A stretch of DNA of 64,000 nucleotides from Limnomonas spitsbergensis (Eukaryota > Chlorophyta > Chlorophyceae > Chlamydomonadales). Under the pieces are notes generated by a model. It saw nothing but the letters and a program-made list of their open reading frames with translations, was not told the DNA's origin and did no database searches. Within the stretch, counting starts at the first letter, position 1; each line of letters starts with the position of its first letter. Positions 46,701 to 57,654 of this stretch are shown one piece after another. The stretch covers positions 1,426,001 through 1,490,000 of the forward strand of contig JAYJMM010000079.1 of the NCBI GenBank assembly GCA_037349105.1. Direction: 5' to 3'. Both the position numbers and the translations under genes were made by a program.

Positions 46701-49700
46701 GTGGCTGCAGTGCAGACCTGTGTGTTCAGGGCCGAGGTCTGCTGCGCGCTTGTATTAACACTGCAGCCATTGCGTCCGTGTGCAGCTGCTGCAGACCTAT
46801 GTGCGAGGGGCTGTCCAATTCAGGTCTGCTGCGCGCTAGTATCAACACTGTATTCTGTGTCTTTGTGCGCAGCTGCTGCAGACGTACGGGTTTGTGGACC
46901 TGGGGGACCATGTGGAAAAGGCGGCTGCGGCTCCGGAACCCAGCCCGGCGGCTCCGGAACCCGCGGCGACCAGCAGCGGCGCCGCTGCCAAGAGGAAGGG
47001 TGGCAAGAAAGGCGCGGGCTCGGTAGCGCTGGGGCCGCAGGGCAAGTCAGAGGCTGCGAAGGCGGAGGCCGCGGTGGATGACTCTGCTGTGCCTAGCCTG
47101 ACCAACCCGAACAACTACGTGACGGTCCCCTGGCCACTCGTGGTGGCATCCTGCCGTTTCGCGCTGGACAAGGCGTGCCCTGGGGACAAATCGGTGAGCT
47201 CTCCACACATGCAACACACCGGTAAGGTAACAGACCCTTCACCCTCAACTAGGCGACAGGTCGGTGCGCTCTGAACACAAACGACACAACAGTGAGGTCT
47301 CAGGCCCTAATCCCTCATCTAGGCGAACCTTACGCTTATGTTGTACAACTCGGGCGTTGATTTCTGATCCTGGGGTGCTTATGCGGAGGGCCCAGGTGCT
47401 GTGTCGGTGTTTATATTTTAGTATGGGCCGTACCACTTTTGAAGGCCTGCCAGGTGGCCACCACTAGGCTGATGGGGGGGCAGACCTGGACCGCAGCTCA
47501 AGCCGCCGGCCGAGGCCGGTCAAGGTTTGTTCACTTCGCTGCAAGGTACCACAGATCAAGCCCCCCCTGCCGCTGTCCATGATGTAGCTGAAGTGTAGCT
47601 GAAGCACCCTTTGAGAAATAGAGTGTGCACTGTTTGAGGGTCGATTCCCTGTTGTTTAATCTATATGTTCGTTTTCCCTTCCAACTCACGCCTCCAACTC
47701 CCTCTTACTTGCTGTGTGTCACGCAGGCGTTGTCTGACTTTGATGCCTCCTTACCAGCCAAGGTCGCCCTGTTGGCCTCATCCTTAATACTGCAAGTGAG
47801 TGACGGCAGTACAAACATGAGGCGGTACACACATGAGGCAGTGCACAGTTTATGTACTGGATGGAGAAATCATTGCAAAGTGCAGCTCTGCTCGGCCATC
47901 AACAGCATCCACCTTCAGGACTTTCTATGAGGAGGATGAAAGGCATTTCGTTCAATCGGAAGTCAGCATCTGTGGCACGCCTCAAATAGTGTCACCACAA
48001 CAGTGATACACAATGCCGCCACAAAAGCAACCACTAAATCAGCAACAGATTGCAAAGAAGGCAAACAGCTAGCTCACAAAAAGGCTAAGCTAACACTAAA
48101 AATGTCCACATGGGCTGTCGCAGCGGAAATCCAAGCAGCACGAAATGCATGTATCCACCTTGGTCAGATGTTTGTTCTGCCGTTGGTCAGACACTAGGTC
48201 TGCCGGAGGTCAGACTCATGGTCTGCCTTAACCTTCACGGAAGCGAGCTCTAGGTGCAACTGTGTTCACACCACAGACACCCGTCAAAAATGTTGTCACA
48301 AGCGCCTTACGAGTGCTTGCACACACGTGAAGGACCTTGCTTTTCGATGCCAATTGTTTGACACCCCCCTAGGTCCCTAGATCCATGAGAAGCAAGTTAG
48401 CATCTGCCCCCAACACTGCTCGAGGAATCAATGTAGCAACATGCACACCTGGTGCAGGTGTACGAAGGTGCGCATGTTGCTACATTGACTTTTAGTTGTT
48501 TAGTACACCTAGAAATCAATGTAGCAACATGCACACTTTATTACATATGTTGTTTAGTACACCGCCTCGCTCTATACTGTCTGTGCCTCCTTAGGATGCG
48601 GTACATCATCCATTGCACTGTCCAGATGTACATCAGATGTACATCACATGTACATCAGTATTCCATCTCAGACCTAGTAGCTTTAGGAGCGCTACAGTAC
48701 CCCCTCCCTAGAGGAGTGTGTTGTTGACATGCATGGCGTGGTCGGCAGCAGTCAAGAGAACATTCTGTCAAGACTGACTCCGTCAAATGTTGCAGGGTGC
48801 ATGCAGCATTAAATGTTGCAGGGTGCATTAAATGTTGCACGCAGCATTAAATGTTGCATGCAGCATTAAATATTGCAGGGTGCATGCAGCATCCACTAGT
48901 TATTTCTGAAAGGGCCATGGTGTGCGAACGAGGGAAAGAATAAAAATGGCCGTGTGAAAGGACGAGACAGTGCAGCGATGTGCGGTGCGCTGAAGAAATA
49001 CTTTACAGCCCCTAGGCGATCCCTTTTTTCGATTGTCACAAATATTATTTGGTGATGTCATGCCATTGATCCATTCCTCCTTGGTGATTCGCAGACAGGG
49101 AGCCCCGAGGCCACTCAGTTCCCGGTCAGCAGGAAGCAGCCGCTGTCGGATGCTCTGCTCACGGCATTCCAGGTGATAGTCAGCCGCAGGATTTAAATGT
49201 TTCAGGGAGCGGGGGGGAATGCTTGGCTGACAAAAGACAGAGGCAGCCGCTGCCCAACACTCTGCTCAAGGCTTTCCAGGTGAGAGTAAGCCGCGGTGTT
49301 TAAATGTTTTTCAGGGAGCGGGGGGGCGCACTTGCCTGACAAGAAATAGGAGCAGCCGTTGTCTGAAGCACGGCTCAAGACCATTCAGGTGAGAGTCAGC
49401 CTTGGGAGTTGGGATCTGAATGTTTTTAAGGGAGCAGGGGGACATGCTTGTCTTACAAAATACAGGAGCACCCGCTGCCCAACGCCCTGCTCACGGCCTC
49501 CCAGGTGAGAGTCACTCGCAAGATGTAATTAATTCAGGGAGCGGGGGGGAATGCTTGGCTGACAAAAATCAAGGAGCGGCCTCTGTCCGCTGCTCTGCGT
49601 AAGACTAACTAGGTAAAAGCCAGACGCGGGATTTGAATGTTTTAGGGAAAAGGGGAATGCATGGAGAGCTTGTCTCCCCACTGAACCCAGAAGCAGCCGC

Positions 49701-52700
49701 TGTCCCACGTTCTGCTCACCGCCCATCTTAGGTAAGAGTCAGCCAATGATAGGGAATTTGTTAAAAACTGTTCAAATCCTCGGTTCAAATCAGAATTTAA
49801 AAAACGAAATATTACATTTGAATGGTTTTCAGGGTGTTGCGGAAAATGCCTGGGTGGCGAGAAACACCAAGAGCAGCCGCCATTTGACGCGCTGCTGTCA
49901 GCTTTTTAGCTTGAGGTTTGTGTCTCATTATCTCGCCGGGATAGGACATTAATTTATCATTACCTTCACGGTAGATGACCACCATTAGTTATAAGTAATT
50001 CACAATCTGCCTTCAGGTGCTCATCCTGGAACGAGAAGATGTTGAGGAGCTGCATGCGGACTACGTCAAGGAGCAAACAAAAGGTAAAGGGACGCATGAA
50101 GATGCTGGGCCGCAGCAAATGAAAAGTGAGGGGTGCCTGTCACCATCCAGTAGCTATCGGTATGCAAGAAATGGAAGGGGAGGGCTGCAGGTGCCAATAC
50201 AGATGGACCTTCCGCAAACAAACAGTTTAGGGTTTGGGGTTTAGCCCTAACCTTCTGCAAACAAACAATTCAGGGACGTGCGATGACGTCAGCAGATACC
50301 GGTGCCTGTGGCAGCACACACATGATCCTCGTACAGCGAACGGAAGGTAAAGGGATGCATGGAAAGGTAAAGGAATCCTGTACTGCCAAGCTTTGAGCGG
50401 CTTAAGCCCAGCGACAGGAGGCAGAAGCAGCAGCAGAGAATCGCTGAGGCAACCAAGCAGGCAGCTGGCAGGCTCCCTAAACCATCAGGCTAAGATCTGC
50501 CCTGCCTTGCCCTTTACTGGAGTGCCAGGATCTGGGAAAGCAAAGTCTGGGAACAAGAAGCAAAACAAGCAGCAGAGGATCGACGAGGAGGTAGCCAAGC
50601 AGGCAGCTAAGTCTGTGGAAATCGCCCCGCCGCCGCCACTCTCGCTGGGCACTGAGTTGCTGGAGGAGGACCCGGGCCTTGCTCAGGTCGTGGCTGTTGC
50701 GATGATGCAGGTGGGGTTTGAATGGGCCGTGGGCATTGAGGTTTTGGAGGAGGAGGACGACAGCTTGGCTCAGGTCGTGGCTGTTGCCATTATGCAGGGG
50801 GGGCAGGGTTTAGGGTCAAGGGTTTGCTGCTTGAATTTGTATGCAGCCCCATGTTCTGCGACCAAGGTTGAGATTGCGAGATTCTTGTCCTGATTGCTCC
50901 TGGGTGCTGCGCTTCGTGCATATTTTGATGTTTTTCATCAGGGAAGCCTGAACTTTTAGGGGCCGGCTCACAATTCATGTAAGTCTAGATTAAATGCAAC
51001 CTGGGTATCCGCAGAGCCTTGAGACTAGCTGAAACCTGCACATGTGTGCGTATCATCTGGCGAATCATCTGGCGAAATTTTGGTGGATGCACAATTGCAC
51101 ATGTGTATCCAAAATCCGCAATGGAATGGAACCTGTGCACCACCCTGTGCACACACCCACAAAACCTGTGTTCCCACAAAATCTGTGTTCCCACAGAACC
51201 TGTGTTCCCACAAAACCTGTTCACCCACAAATCTCGGAGATTGAATCAAATCAGCATGTCAACATATCCCAAAGCTCTTTCCAAACCTCGATCACGGCTG
51301 TGGGATCCTCAGAATCTAGTCTCTTGCTGTGTGTGTGCTGGGGGGTGGACTTGCTGATACAGTGAAAACTCGGCAGTGCTACCACTTCCAGGTTCCACAA
51401 GAAAAGGGGGGTCTCAACTGACCGTCTTATTTTTTATTTCGTTGTTTTTGTGTGCCTGTGCCCTGTGGTGGACTCTTTTGAAGCAGCAATACCTTAACAG
51501 CTCTGCCCCGAGACATGCCTCTCAAAGGATGCAATGTGTTCTTCTCTTTTGATTCCTTTTGTGGTTTGTTTGTTTGTGCAGATCTTTCACTCCTTGATGC
51601 AGCGATACCTCAACAGCACTCCCCAAATACCTGTTTCTCAAACGGCGCAAGTTGCTTGCCTCGTTTTTCTTTCCTCTCATGGCTTGTTTGTGCAGGTGGT
51701 GGACTCGATGATGGAGCAATACATCAACAGCACTTTCCCAAGTCCCAGTGTTTCAAACGGTGCAATTTGTGTGTTCCCTCCATCCTGGCTTATTTGTGGT
51801 GGTGGTGGTGGACTCGATGATGCAGGGATACCCAAGTAGCTCTTCCAAATCACCAGGTTTGCATATGACAAACGTTCTGGTCTTTCTTCATATCACTGTT
51901 TGTTTGTGTGGGTGGTGGACTCGATGATGCAACGATACCTCGGCTGCTCGTCCCACAGACCCGGTGTTTCATACGGCGCAACTTGTATATTTTCCCTGTC
52001 ATGGCTTGGTTGTGGTGGTGGTGGACTCGATGATGCAGGCCAGCAATACCCCAGCTTCCAAAACACCAGGTTCCTCATATGAAAATACACGTTGTCTTTC
52101 TTCGTATCACCAGGGGGTATCACTGTCTGTTTGTGTAGGTGGTGGACTCGATGATGCAGCGGTACCTCAGCAGCAGTGAAGACGATGTCGGGATTCTGTC
52201 GCGGGGGGAGGCGGCGGCGGCGGGAGCTGCGTCTGCCTGTGTGCGGCCTGACCGACTCCGCCTGGCTACCCTGGTTCGGCTAGGTGTGAAGGGTGGGGGC
52301 TGAGTGGAACAAGATCGGTAGGGACAGGCCCGGCTGGGGGATGGCCTGTCTGGCTACCTTGGTGCGGCTAGGTGTGTGGGGTGGCAGTGTTAGGCGGAAT
52401 ACGGCCCGACGGGCTCCGTCTGCCTTTGTTGGTGCGGCTAGGTGTGAAGAGTTGGAGGCTGTGTGGTGCAAGGCAGGTAGAGACAGGCCCGGCTGGGGGA
52501 TGGCCTGTCTGGCTACGTTGGTGCGGCCAGGAGTGACGGAGGGGGGGCTGAGTGGAGCATGGTGGCGTGGCGCAGATGGGGCTGAGTGGAGCGAGGTGGA
52601 GTGGTAGGGACAGGCCCGGCAGGGTGATGGCCTTCCTGGCGACGTTGGTGGCCTGGGCGTGTGGGGTGGCGATGCTTGGACGAATGCGGCCCGGCCAGCT

Positions 52701-55700
52701 CTGTCTGGCTTTCTTGGTGCGGCTAGGTGTGAAGGGTGGGATGAAGGGATGAAGGGAGCGGGCTGAGTGGACCTGCTGTGGAGTGACTGGAATAGACCCG
52801 GCAAGGTTGCATGTGGACAGGGTCGTTCTGGCTACGCAGGTTTGGCGAAGGGTTAGAGGGGGGGGCTGAGTGGGGCTTGGGGTAGGGCTTAGAGGGGCTG
52901 AGGTGGGGGGACTAGGTGGGGCTGAGTTGGGGCTGAGGTGGGGGGGCTAGGTGGGGCTGCTATGGGGGGACTAGGTGGGGCTAAGGTGGGGCTAAGGTGG
53001 GGCTGAGGTGGGGCTTGAGCGGGGCATGGCTGAGCATAGCCAGCGTGGTTGACATGAACCCCTTTCCCCATGTGCTGCCATCACGTACTGCCATCACGTA
53101 CTGCAACTGGTACTGCCATCACGCACTGCCATCACGAACTGCCAACGTGCATGGTCGTAATGAGCTTCCTTTATGTACTGCCGTTATGGTATGATGACCA
53201 TGACCCCTTTCTCACGTACTGCCTCCCTTGCTTGGGCCCTTGGCGTAGGCGAGAAGGACGTATTGAGTTTGTTGAAACGGCGGGCGCTGATGATCCTTAT
53301 GGGTATGACGGCAAAGGAGCAGGTGGGTCAGGGTCGTTTCAAATGCACCTTTCATGGGCAGGCAGGTGGGTGCAGCAAGTAGGGCAGGACAGGCCGTGCA
53401 GGTAGGTGCGGCGGTGTGGGCAGGACAGGGCGGGCAGGTGGGTGAGGTGGGGTGGGCACTGGGCAGGACAGGGGAAGGGGGGTCGGGGTTGATGCAGGAG
53501 TCTGTGAAGGGCTCAAAAAGAGAGACTTGATGATCCTCATGGGTATGACGGCAGGGTAGCAGGTGGGTTGGGGTTGTTGTTTCAATTGCAAATTTGATGG
53601 GCATGTGGGTGGGTGCGGCGGGGTGGGCAGGACAGGGGAAGGAAGGTCAGGGTTGTTGTTTCAATCGCACCTTTGATGGGCAGGTGGGTGGGTGCGGCGG
53701 GGTGGGCAGGACAGGGGAAGGAAGGTCAGGGTTGTTGCTTCAATTGCAAATTTGATGGGCAGGTGGGTGGGTGCGGCGGGGTGGGCAGGACAGGGGAAGG
53801 AAGGTCAGGGTTGTTGTTTCAATTGCAAATTTGATGGGCAGGTGGGTGGGTGCAGCGGGGTGGGCAGGACAGGGGAAGGAGGGTCAGGGTTGTTGTTTCA
53901 ATTGCACATTTGATGGGTAGGTGGGTGGGTGCGGCGGGGTGGGCAGGACAGGGGAAGGAGGGTCAGGGTTGTTGTTTCAATTGCAAATTTGATGGGCAGG
54001 TGGGTGGGTGCGGCGGGGTGGGCAGGACAGGGGAAGGAGAGTCAGGGTTGTTGTTTCAATTACACATTTGATGGGCAGGTGGGTGGGTGCAGCGGGGTGG
54101 GCAGGACAGGGGAAGGAAGGTCAGAGTTGTTGTTTCAATTGCACATTTGGTGGGTGGGTGCGGCGGGGTGGGCAGGACAGGGGAAGGAAGGTCAGGGTTG
54201 TTGTTTCAATTGCACCTTTGATGGGCAGGTGGGTGGGCGCAGCAGGCAGGTGGGCGCAGCAGGCAGGTGGGTGCAGCAGGCAGGTGGGTGCAGCAGGCAG
54301 GTGGGCGCAGCAGGCAGGTGGGTGCAGCAGGCAGGTGGGTGCAGCAGGCAGGTGGGTGCAGCAGGCAGGTGGGTGCAGCAGGCAGGTGGGTGCAGCAGGC
54401 AGGTGGGTGCAGCAGGCAGGTGGGCGCAGCAGGCAGGTGGGTGCAGCAGGCAGGTGGGTGCAGCAGGCAGGTGCAGGTGGGTGCAGCAGGCAGGTGGGTG
54501 CAGCAGGCAGGTGGGCGCAGCAGGCAGGTGGGTGCAGCAGGCAGGTGGGCGCAGCAGGCAGGTGGGTGCAGCAGGCAGGTGGGTGCAGCAGGCAGGTGGG
54601 TGCAGCAGGCAGGTGGGCGCAGCAGGCAGGTGGGTGCAGCAGGCAGGTGGGCGCAGCAGGCAGGTGGGTGCAGCAGGCAGGTGGGTGCAGCAGGCAGGTG
54701 GGTGCAGCAGACAGGTGGGTGCAGCAGGCAGGTGGGCGCAGCAGGCAGGTGGGTGCAGCAGGCTGGTGGGCGCAGCAGGCAGGTCAGGACAGGGCGTGCA
54801 TATCTGGGGACGGTGTGGCGGCCTGGCTTGGTGTGACGGCAGGCGTATCATGGGATGGCGTGAATACCTTGTCGTTTGGACCACCGGCGGTGGGCTTGTC
54901 CAGTTTTTACGATGGGCCCTGTGGGGGGTACCCAGCCGAGCCCCAAAGGTGCCTGGCTACCTGCTAAAATTGTACTTCTCAGTTCTGAGCTCTTGCGTGG
55001 ATCTGCCGCATTGTTATCTGCGTATTTCTAGGAATTCTGCAACGTTTCTAGAAATGCAACGGTGAGCAATCAGCATTTTGTGTACCTAGCATCTCTTGCC
55101 ATGGCAGTAGGAAAGGAGCAGCAGAAAAATGTGCACGGACACTTTCCTGTCATTTCTTTGCACCTGACACACTTCCTTTCACCATTTCACACACATGTGG
55201 TTCAGGAGTTTTACCCTGACTTCAAGGATCCTGAGCCATACCACGGACAATTTTCTGCCACTTTGTCTAAAACCCTTATAGGAGGCTGCAGAGGCAGGTC
55301 CCAAGGGCGCTAAGGCTGGGCTGAAGAGGCAGCGCACGGAGGCAGGCCCCAAGAGTATGGCAAAGGACGAGAAAGGGGCCCAGCAAACGGAGGAGGCGGA
55401 GGGTGAGGAGGAGGAAGAGGAAGAGGAGGAGGATGAAGAAGGGGAGTCTGATGAGGAGGAGGAGGGGGAGGAGGGAGAGGAAGAGGAGGAGGACGAGGAG
55501 CTACCTGAAGACGAGCGTGAGCTGCTGGATTCAGATGACAGCGATAAGGTATGAGCTAGGGGGGGAGCTTTATGGGCATGTGTCCTGAAACTCTTGTGAC
55601 CTGAGACCAAGTCCCTTCCCACATTCTTATAATAGTGTGAGCATCTTATCCTGGTAAATAAAGCAAACAAACGTCGGGGAAACTGTGCGTGGGTCCACCC

Positions 55701-56153
55701 ACGCCCACCCAGTGGGGCAAACGACTGAACAATGTGAGGGTTCCTCCACCCACGCGGGTGAACGCTAGGGGTACACCATCTGGTGCACACGCGTGGGTGT
55801 CGCCACGGTGGGCAGCCCCGCGTGGTGTGACCCAGAGATGTACTCATATGGGTAACTTGAAGCTGAGATTGTGACATGGGTCGAGGTATATTTTCCGCCT
55901 GGGCACAACTGCCTTATGGGACATGCAATGTATTTTGTTGAGTTAAGTACCTAGTGCCCCAACCCCTTAGCATCGCTCCCATTGCATCTTGTTCGCATTA
56001 TAACGTAGTCCTCTGAGACCCATCTCCAGCCCACACGCTCTTTCAGACCTGGCTATACCTCGCATGTTTTTCCCTCCTCAGGTGGGTTACGGTGAGGTGG
56101 ACTTCGATGATGGCCCTGGGGAGGCGCACGACAGGCTCAAGCCACACAAATAG
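40743..56153 (+). CDS. SET-domain protein lysine methyltransferase (SETD6/RKM4-like)
   Basis: Sixteen exons in matching phase: 40743-40834, 41312-41410, 42296-42397, 43101-43201, 43688-43884, 44293-44452, 45327-45388, 46873-47193, 47727-47795, 49095-49172, 50017-50083, 50529-50710, 52139-52283, 53249-53322, 55282-55548, 56082-56153 (2088 nt, 695 aa). The SET fold runs [14 protein letters not shown] (about 29-42), [22 protein letters not shown], the S-adenosylmethionine/catalytic DMINHS (about 208) and [20 protein letters not shown]. The C-terminal Rubisco-LSMT-type substrate-binding fold follows ([42 protein letters not shown]). Family members methylate lysines of ribosomal or other proteins; the substrate here is unknown. 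Exon 8 inserts an Ala/Pro/Lys-rich loop and exon 15 a long acidic Glu/Asp tract. Intron 6 uses a GC donor. Many of its junctions are repeated in the flanking introns. Confidence 0.92.
41185..41250 (+). repeat. Decayed copy of SET-gene exon-2 acceptor and start
   Basis: GGCCGCAGGGGTCTCATGGC..TGCTATCGCTGAGAGC mirrors the true acceptor and exon start GGCTGCAGGGGAGTCGTGGC..TGATATCGCTGAGGGC at about 41304-41350. Confidence 0.82.
41385..41925 (+). repeat. Array of SET-gene exon-2 3' end plus donor, six copies
   Basis: The true exon end CCAGATCAAGAG^GTGGGTGGAT (41410) is followed by copies at about 41530-41575, 41692-41735, 41778-41815, 41845-41870 and 41885-41915, each with GATGCACC.. or GCAGACCAG-like exon sequence and a GTG-rich donor. 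GGATGGATGGGTGG simple sequence lies between them. Confidence 0.88.
42655..43145 (+). repeat. Array of SET-gene exon-4 acceptor plus start, four copies
   Basis: The true junction CATGCACAG^GGGTGAGGCTTC (43101) encodes [13 protein letters not shown]. Preceding copies start at about 42658, 42798 and 42950, each reading GCTTCTTCGTTCTG..CCCTACCTGGCGGCA with increasing divergence, separated by TGTAGCTGAA motifs. Confidence 0.92.
43202..43425 (+). repeat. GGGGAGAGGGAGAGGAGG purine tract after SET-gene exon 4
   Basis: Uninterrupted purine-rich repeat starting at the exon-4 donor and filling the first half of intron 4. It creates long Arg/Gly/Glu and Pro/Leu/Ser frames that are not genes. Confidence 0.88.
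43455..43687 (+). repeat. Decayed copy of SET-gene exon 5 upstream of the true exon
   Basis: ACCATTGAGGGCTCCGGGGA..GTCCTGTTTGAGC..CGCATGTCTGGCC at about 43501-43575 parallels the start of exon 5 (ACTATTGAGAGCGCCGGGGA, from about 43692). Repeated CTCCCATCTGGCCCTCCC blocks lie around it. Confidence 0.88.
44430..45090 (+). repeat. Array of SET-gene exon-6 3' end plus GC donor, about six copies
   Basis: Exon 6 ends GCAATGAAGGCAG^GCGAGTGTG (44452). GGAGTTCTCAACATTCTTTG..GATGAAGGCAG^GCGAGTGTG recurs at about 44500-44550 and 44580-44630, then in weaker forms at about 44695-44740, 44795-44835 and 45045-45085. Every strong copy keeps the GCGAGT donor. Confidence 0.92.
45238..45306. repeat. AACAAGATCC/AACAAGATCT tandem repeat
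   Basis: Six 10-11 bp units immediately before the SET-gene exon-7 acceptor. Confidence 0.9.
46590..46890 (+). repeat. Copies of SET-gene exon-8 acceptor plus start, four
   Basis: The true junction GTGCGCAG^CTGCTGCAGACGTACGGG (46873) is preceded by GTGTGCAGCTGCTGCAGACC at about 46778 and weaker copies at about 46695-46725 and 46628-46655. Confidence 0.82.
48429..48487. repeat. 22-bp inverted repeat (hairpin) in SET-gene intron 9
   Basis: Arms 48429-48450 and 48466-48487 pair with one G-T type mismatch and a 15-nt loop; the arm contains ATGTAGCAACATGC. A third, direct copy of the left arm starts at about 48515. Confidence 0.88.
48785..48893. repeat. ATTAAATGTTGCANG tandem repeat
   Basis: Alternating AAATGTTGCAGGGTGCAT and AAATGTTGCACGCAGCAT units, four to five copies, in SET-gene intron 9. 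Confidence 0.82.
49095..49915 (+). repeat. Exon-like array: SET-gene exon 10 in about seven copies
   Basis: The first copy (49095-49172) is the phase-correct exon. Copies at about 49205-49280, 49318-49390, 49432-49505, 49540-49613, 49640-49732 and 49832-49905 each have a CAGGGAGCGGGGGG-type 5' side, a GCAGCCGCTGTC core and a CAG^GTGAGAG-like 3' side. The unit is about 110 bp. Most downstream copies have lost the reading frame. Confidence 0.9.
50395..50805 (+). repeat. Partial copies of SET-gene exon 12 on both sides
   Basis: GCAGAAGCAGCAGCAGAGAA..GAGGCAACCAAGCAGGCAGC at about 50420-50465 resembles the exon's AAGCAGCAGAGGAT..GAGGTAGCCAAGCAGGCAGC. TTGGAGGAGGAGGACGACAG..CTCAGGTCGTGGCTGTTGCC at about 50747-50790 resembles its 3' end. 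Confidence 0.85.
51565..52175 (+). repeat. Array of SET-gene exon-13 acceptor plus start, six copies
   Basis: The true junction TTTGTGTAG^GTGGTGGACTCGATGATGC (52139) is preceded by copies at about 51572, 51685, 51790, 51898 and 52008 that keep GGTGGACTCGATGATGCA or close variants, spaced roughly 105-115 bp. Confidence 0.93.
52255..52760 (+). repeat. Array of SET-gene exon-13 3' end plus donor, about six copies
   Basis: The true end CTACCCTGGTTCGGCTAG^GTGTGAAG (52283) recurs as CTACCTTGGTGCGGCTAGGTGTG (about 52353), CTTTGTTGGTGCGGCTAGGTG (about 52422), CTACGTTGGTGCGGCCAGG (about 52512), then about 52637 and 52710. Confidence 0.92.
53290..53570 (+). repeat. Duplicate of SET-gene exon-14 3' end and donor
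   Basis: ATGATCCTTATGGGTATGACG..GAGCAG^GTGGGT (to 53322) is copied as ATGATCCTCATGGGTATGACG..TAGCAG^GTGGGT at about 53529-53570. The second copy then seeds the 79-bp array. Confidence 0.9.
53570..54235. repeat. 79-bp minisatellite, about eight copies
   Basis: Units of GTGGGTGCGGCGGGGTGGGC..GGGTTGTTGTTTCAATTGC with an exact 79-bp period, starting from the duplicated exon-14 donor. Since 79 is not a multiple of three, the reading frame rotates between units. Confidence 0.95.
54225..54790. repeat. 17-bp minisatellite, about 33 copies
   Basis: GTGGGTGCAGCAGGCAG (with GTGGGCGCAG variants) is repeated head to tail within SET-gene intron 14. A 17-bp unit reads through all three frames as a 17-residue repeat on either strand, which explains the long open frames here. 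Confidence 0.95.
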
Positions 56154-56250
56154 ATCGGTGTGAATGGAAACTGTTGCATCGAATATTGCATTGTTGCCGG
56201 AGATTGTTGCAATCAAGGGAAGGGGACAATCTACTAGGTGTATACGCTGA

Positions 56251-56313
56251 GTCAATGACGTTACACCTTTGGGCCCTGCTCAATAAGGCTCGGCCATCGT
56301 GGGCGCCCCATTG
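56251..56313 (+). repeat. ~70-bp interspersed element
   Basis: TCAATGACGTTACACCTTTGG ... GGCTCGGCCATCGTGGGCGC, about 100 bp downstream of the SET-gene stop codon. Confidence 0.82.
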
Positions 56314-57054
56314 TCTCTTTGAGAGGAAATAGGGAAGTTTGCCTGGAGTTTTGTGACCTGATTGAAAGGAACCTAGCTACCGATCGCTGATCTTCCTGCC
56401 GTCCCTGATCAGTTGATGAACATAACGCCAAGTTTGTAAAAACGGAAAACTGATCCAGTCTTCATTGGGACATTTAATAGGCGGGCCCCACGAACTCTTA
56501 GTTAGGATAAAAAACAGCGAGTCAGCATCCTGGTTCTGAGAATGGCACACCTGATTGGTAGAGCACTCTCGTTTTTTGCTGAGGCATGGTCACCAGTGTT
56601 CCTTTTTTCGGCTAGGATTCCACCATGAATTCGCCTCGCGGCCGCCAAAGGCCCGATTGGAACGAAACCTGGGCTGGCCTAACACTGGTGGCCCAGGTAG
56701 AATGGCTGGCCGCAAACAAGGCCGGAGTGTAGGTGACATTTAGCTGAGTCACACAAGAAAGAAACACTGATGGTTACTAGGACAGGGAAGTGTTGTAAGC
56801 GTCCATGGGGAACAATTATTGTCGTCATTTTCTTGCGCCGTTGTCCAGTGGTTGTGTGCTGCCAGCTAGCCGTGGTCGTGTACATTTTCTGATGCTGTTG
56901 CCAGGGGGTGTTGCTGTTTATCTATCGAATGCCTTCACCGGTTGCTGGAATCTAGCCAGCTATGTCAGAGCCACTTAGCAATACACGAGCAGCTTCCCGT
57001 CCTAACGTACTAGCGCACCACGCATATTATTGGTAACGTCCATACCTGAAGGTT

Positions 57055-57255
57055 GAGTGATTGAACCCGCCAAACAATCCTCTCTCTCCCCGTGTCTAGA
57101 TCGCTGGGTCCCATTATCCTGCCCCCCCTATGTAAGGGTGTCAAGGCTGCACCATGGCACAGGCTGTGCATGGTTGCTGGAAGTGAGCTAAGTCATTCCC
57201 TATTAGCCCCATGTGGCCGAGCGTTCAGCAGGGCCCAGCAAGTATGCACTGTTTT
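57055..57255 (+). repeat. Interspersed ~210-bp repeat (B-box family)
   Basis: Contains TGAACCCGCCAAACAATCC, CTCTCTCCCCGTGTCTAGAT and CAGCAGGGCCCAGCAAGTATG, in the same order as at 7795-8010. Confidence 0.82.
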
Positions 57256-57654
57256 CAACGTATGATTGAGCCCACAGCTGGGACATGGGTGCCGACTGTC
57301 TGGCTGGGATAGAAGGAAACTATGCAGTCGATAAGTAAGCTAGGATATCTGAGTGTGTGTATGACCGTGGCAGGCCATTTCAACTCTGTGAGGGTGTTGA
57401 GGCCCTGTGTTCATTTTGAAACTGCACCAGCCCTGTGGTGACTGCCAGTACCAGGCAGTTACCATAGGGATAATGGGAATGGAGCAAACCTCGACCAGAC
57501 GGTATCTTAAGCAGCAACCACGGGATCTAATGCAGGTGGCCTGGTGCAGGTCGTTTAATGCAGGTGGTCTGGTTCAGGGGGGTCAGCTGCTAACTTCAAG
57601 TACATAACGTTGCAAGGCACTGTCTGCTGTCTAGGTTCACAAAATCATAGGCAC

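Noticed and set aside
53929..55065. 378-codon plus-strand open frame of [17 protein letters not shown] repeats
   Set aside because: A 17-bp repeat is open in all frames; it lies within SET-gene intron 14 and has no non-repetitive coding support.
55206..55281. Candidate extra SET-gene exon reading [11 protein letters not shown] after a CAG acceptor
   Set aside because: No usable donor follows and its 76-nt length would break the frame into exon 15.
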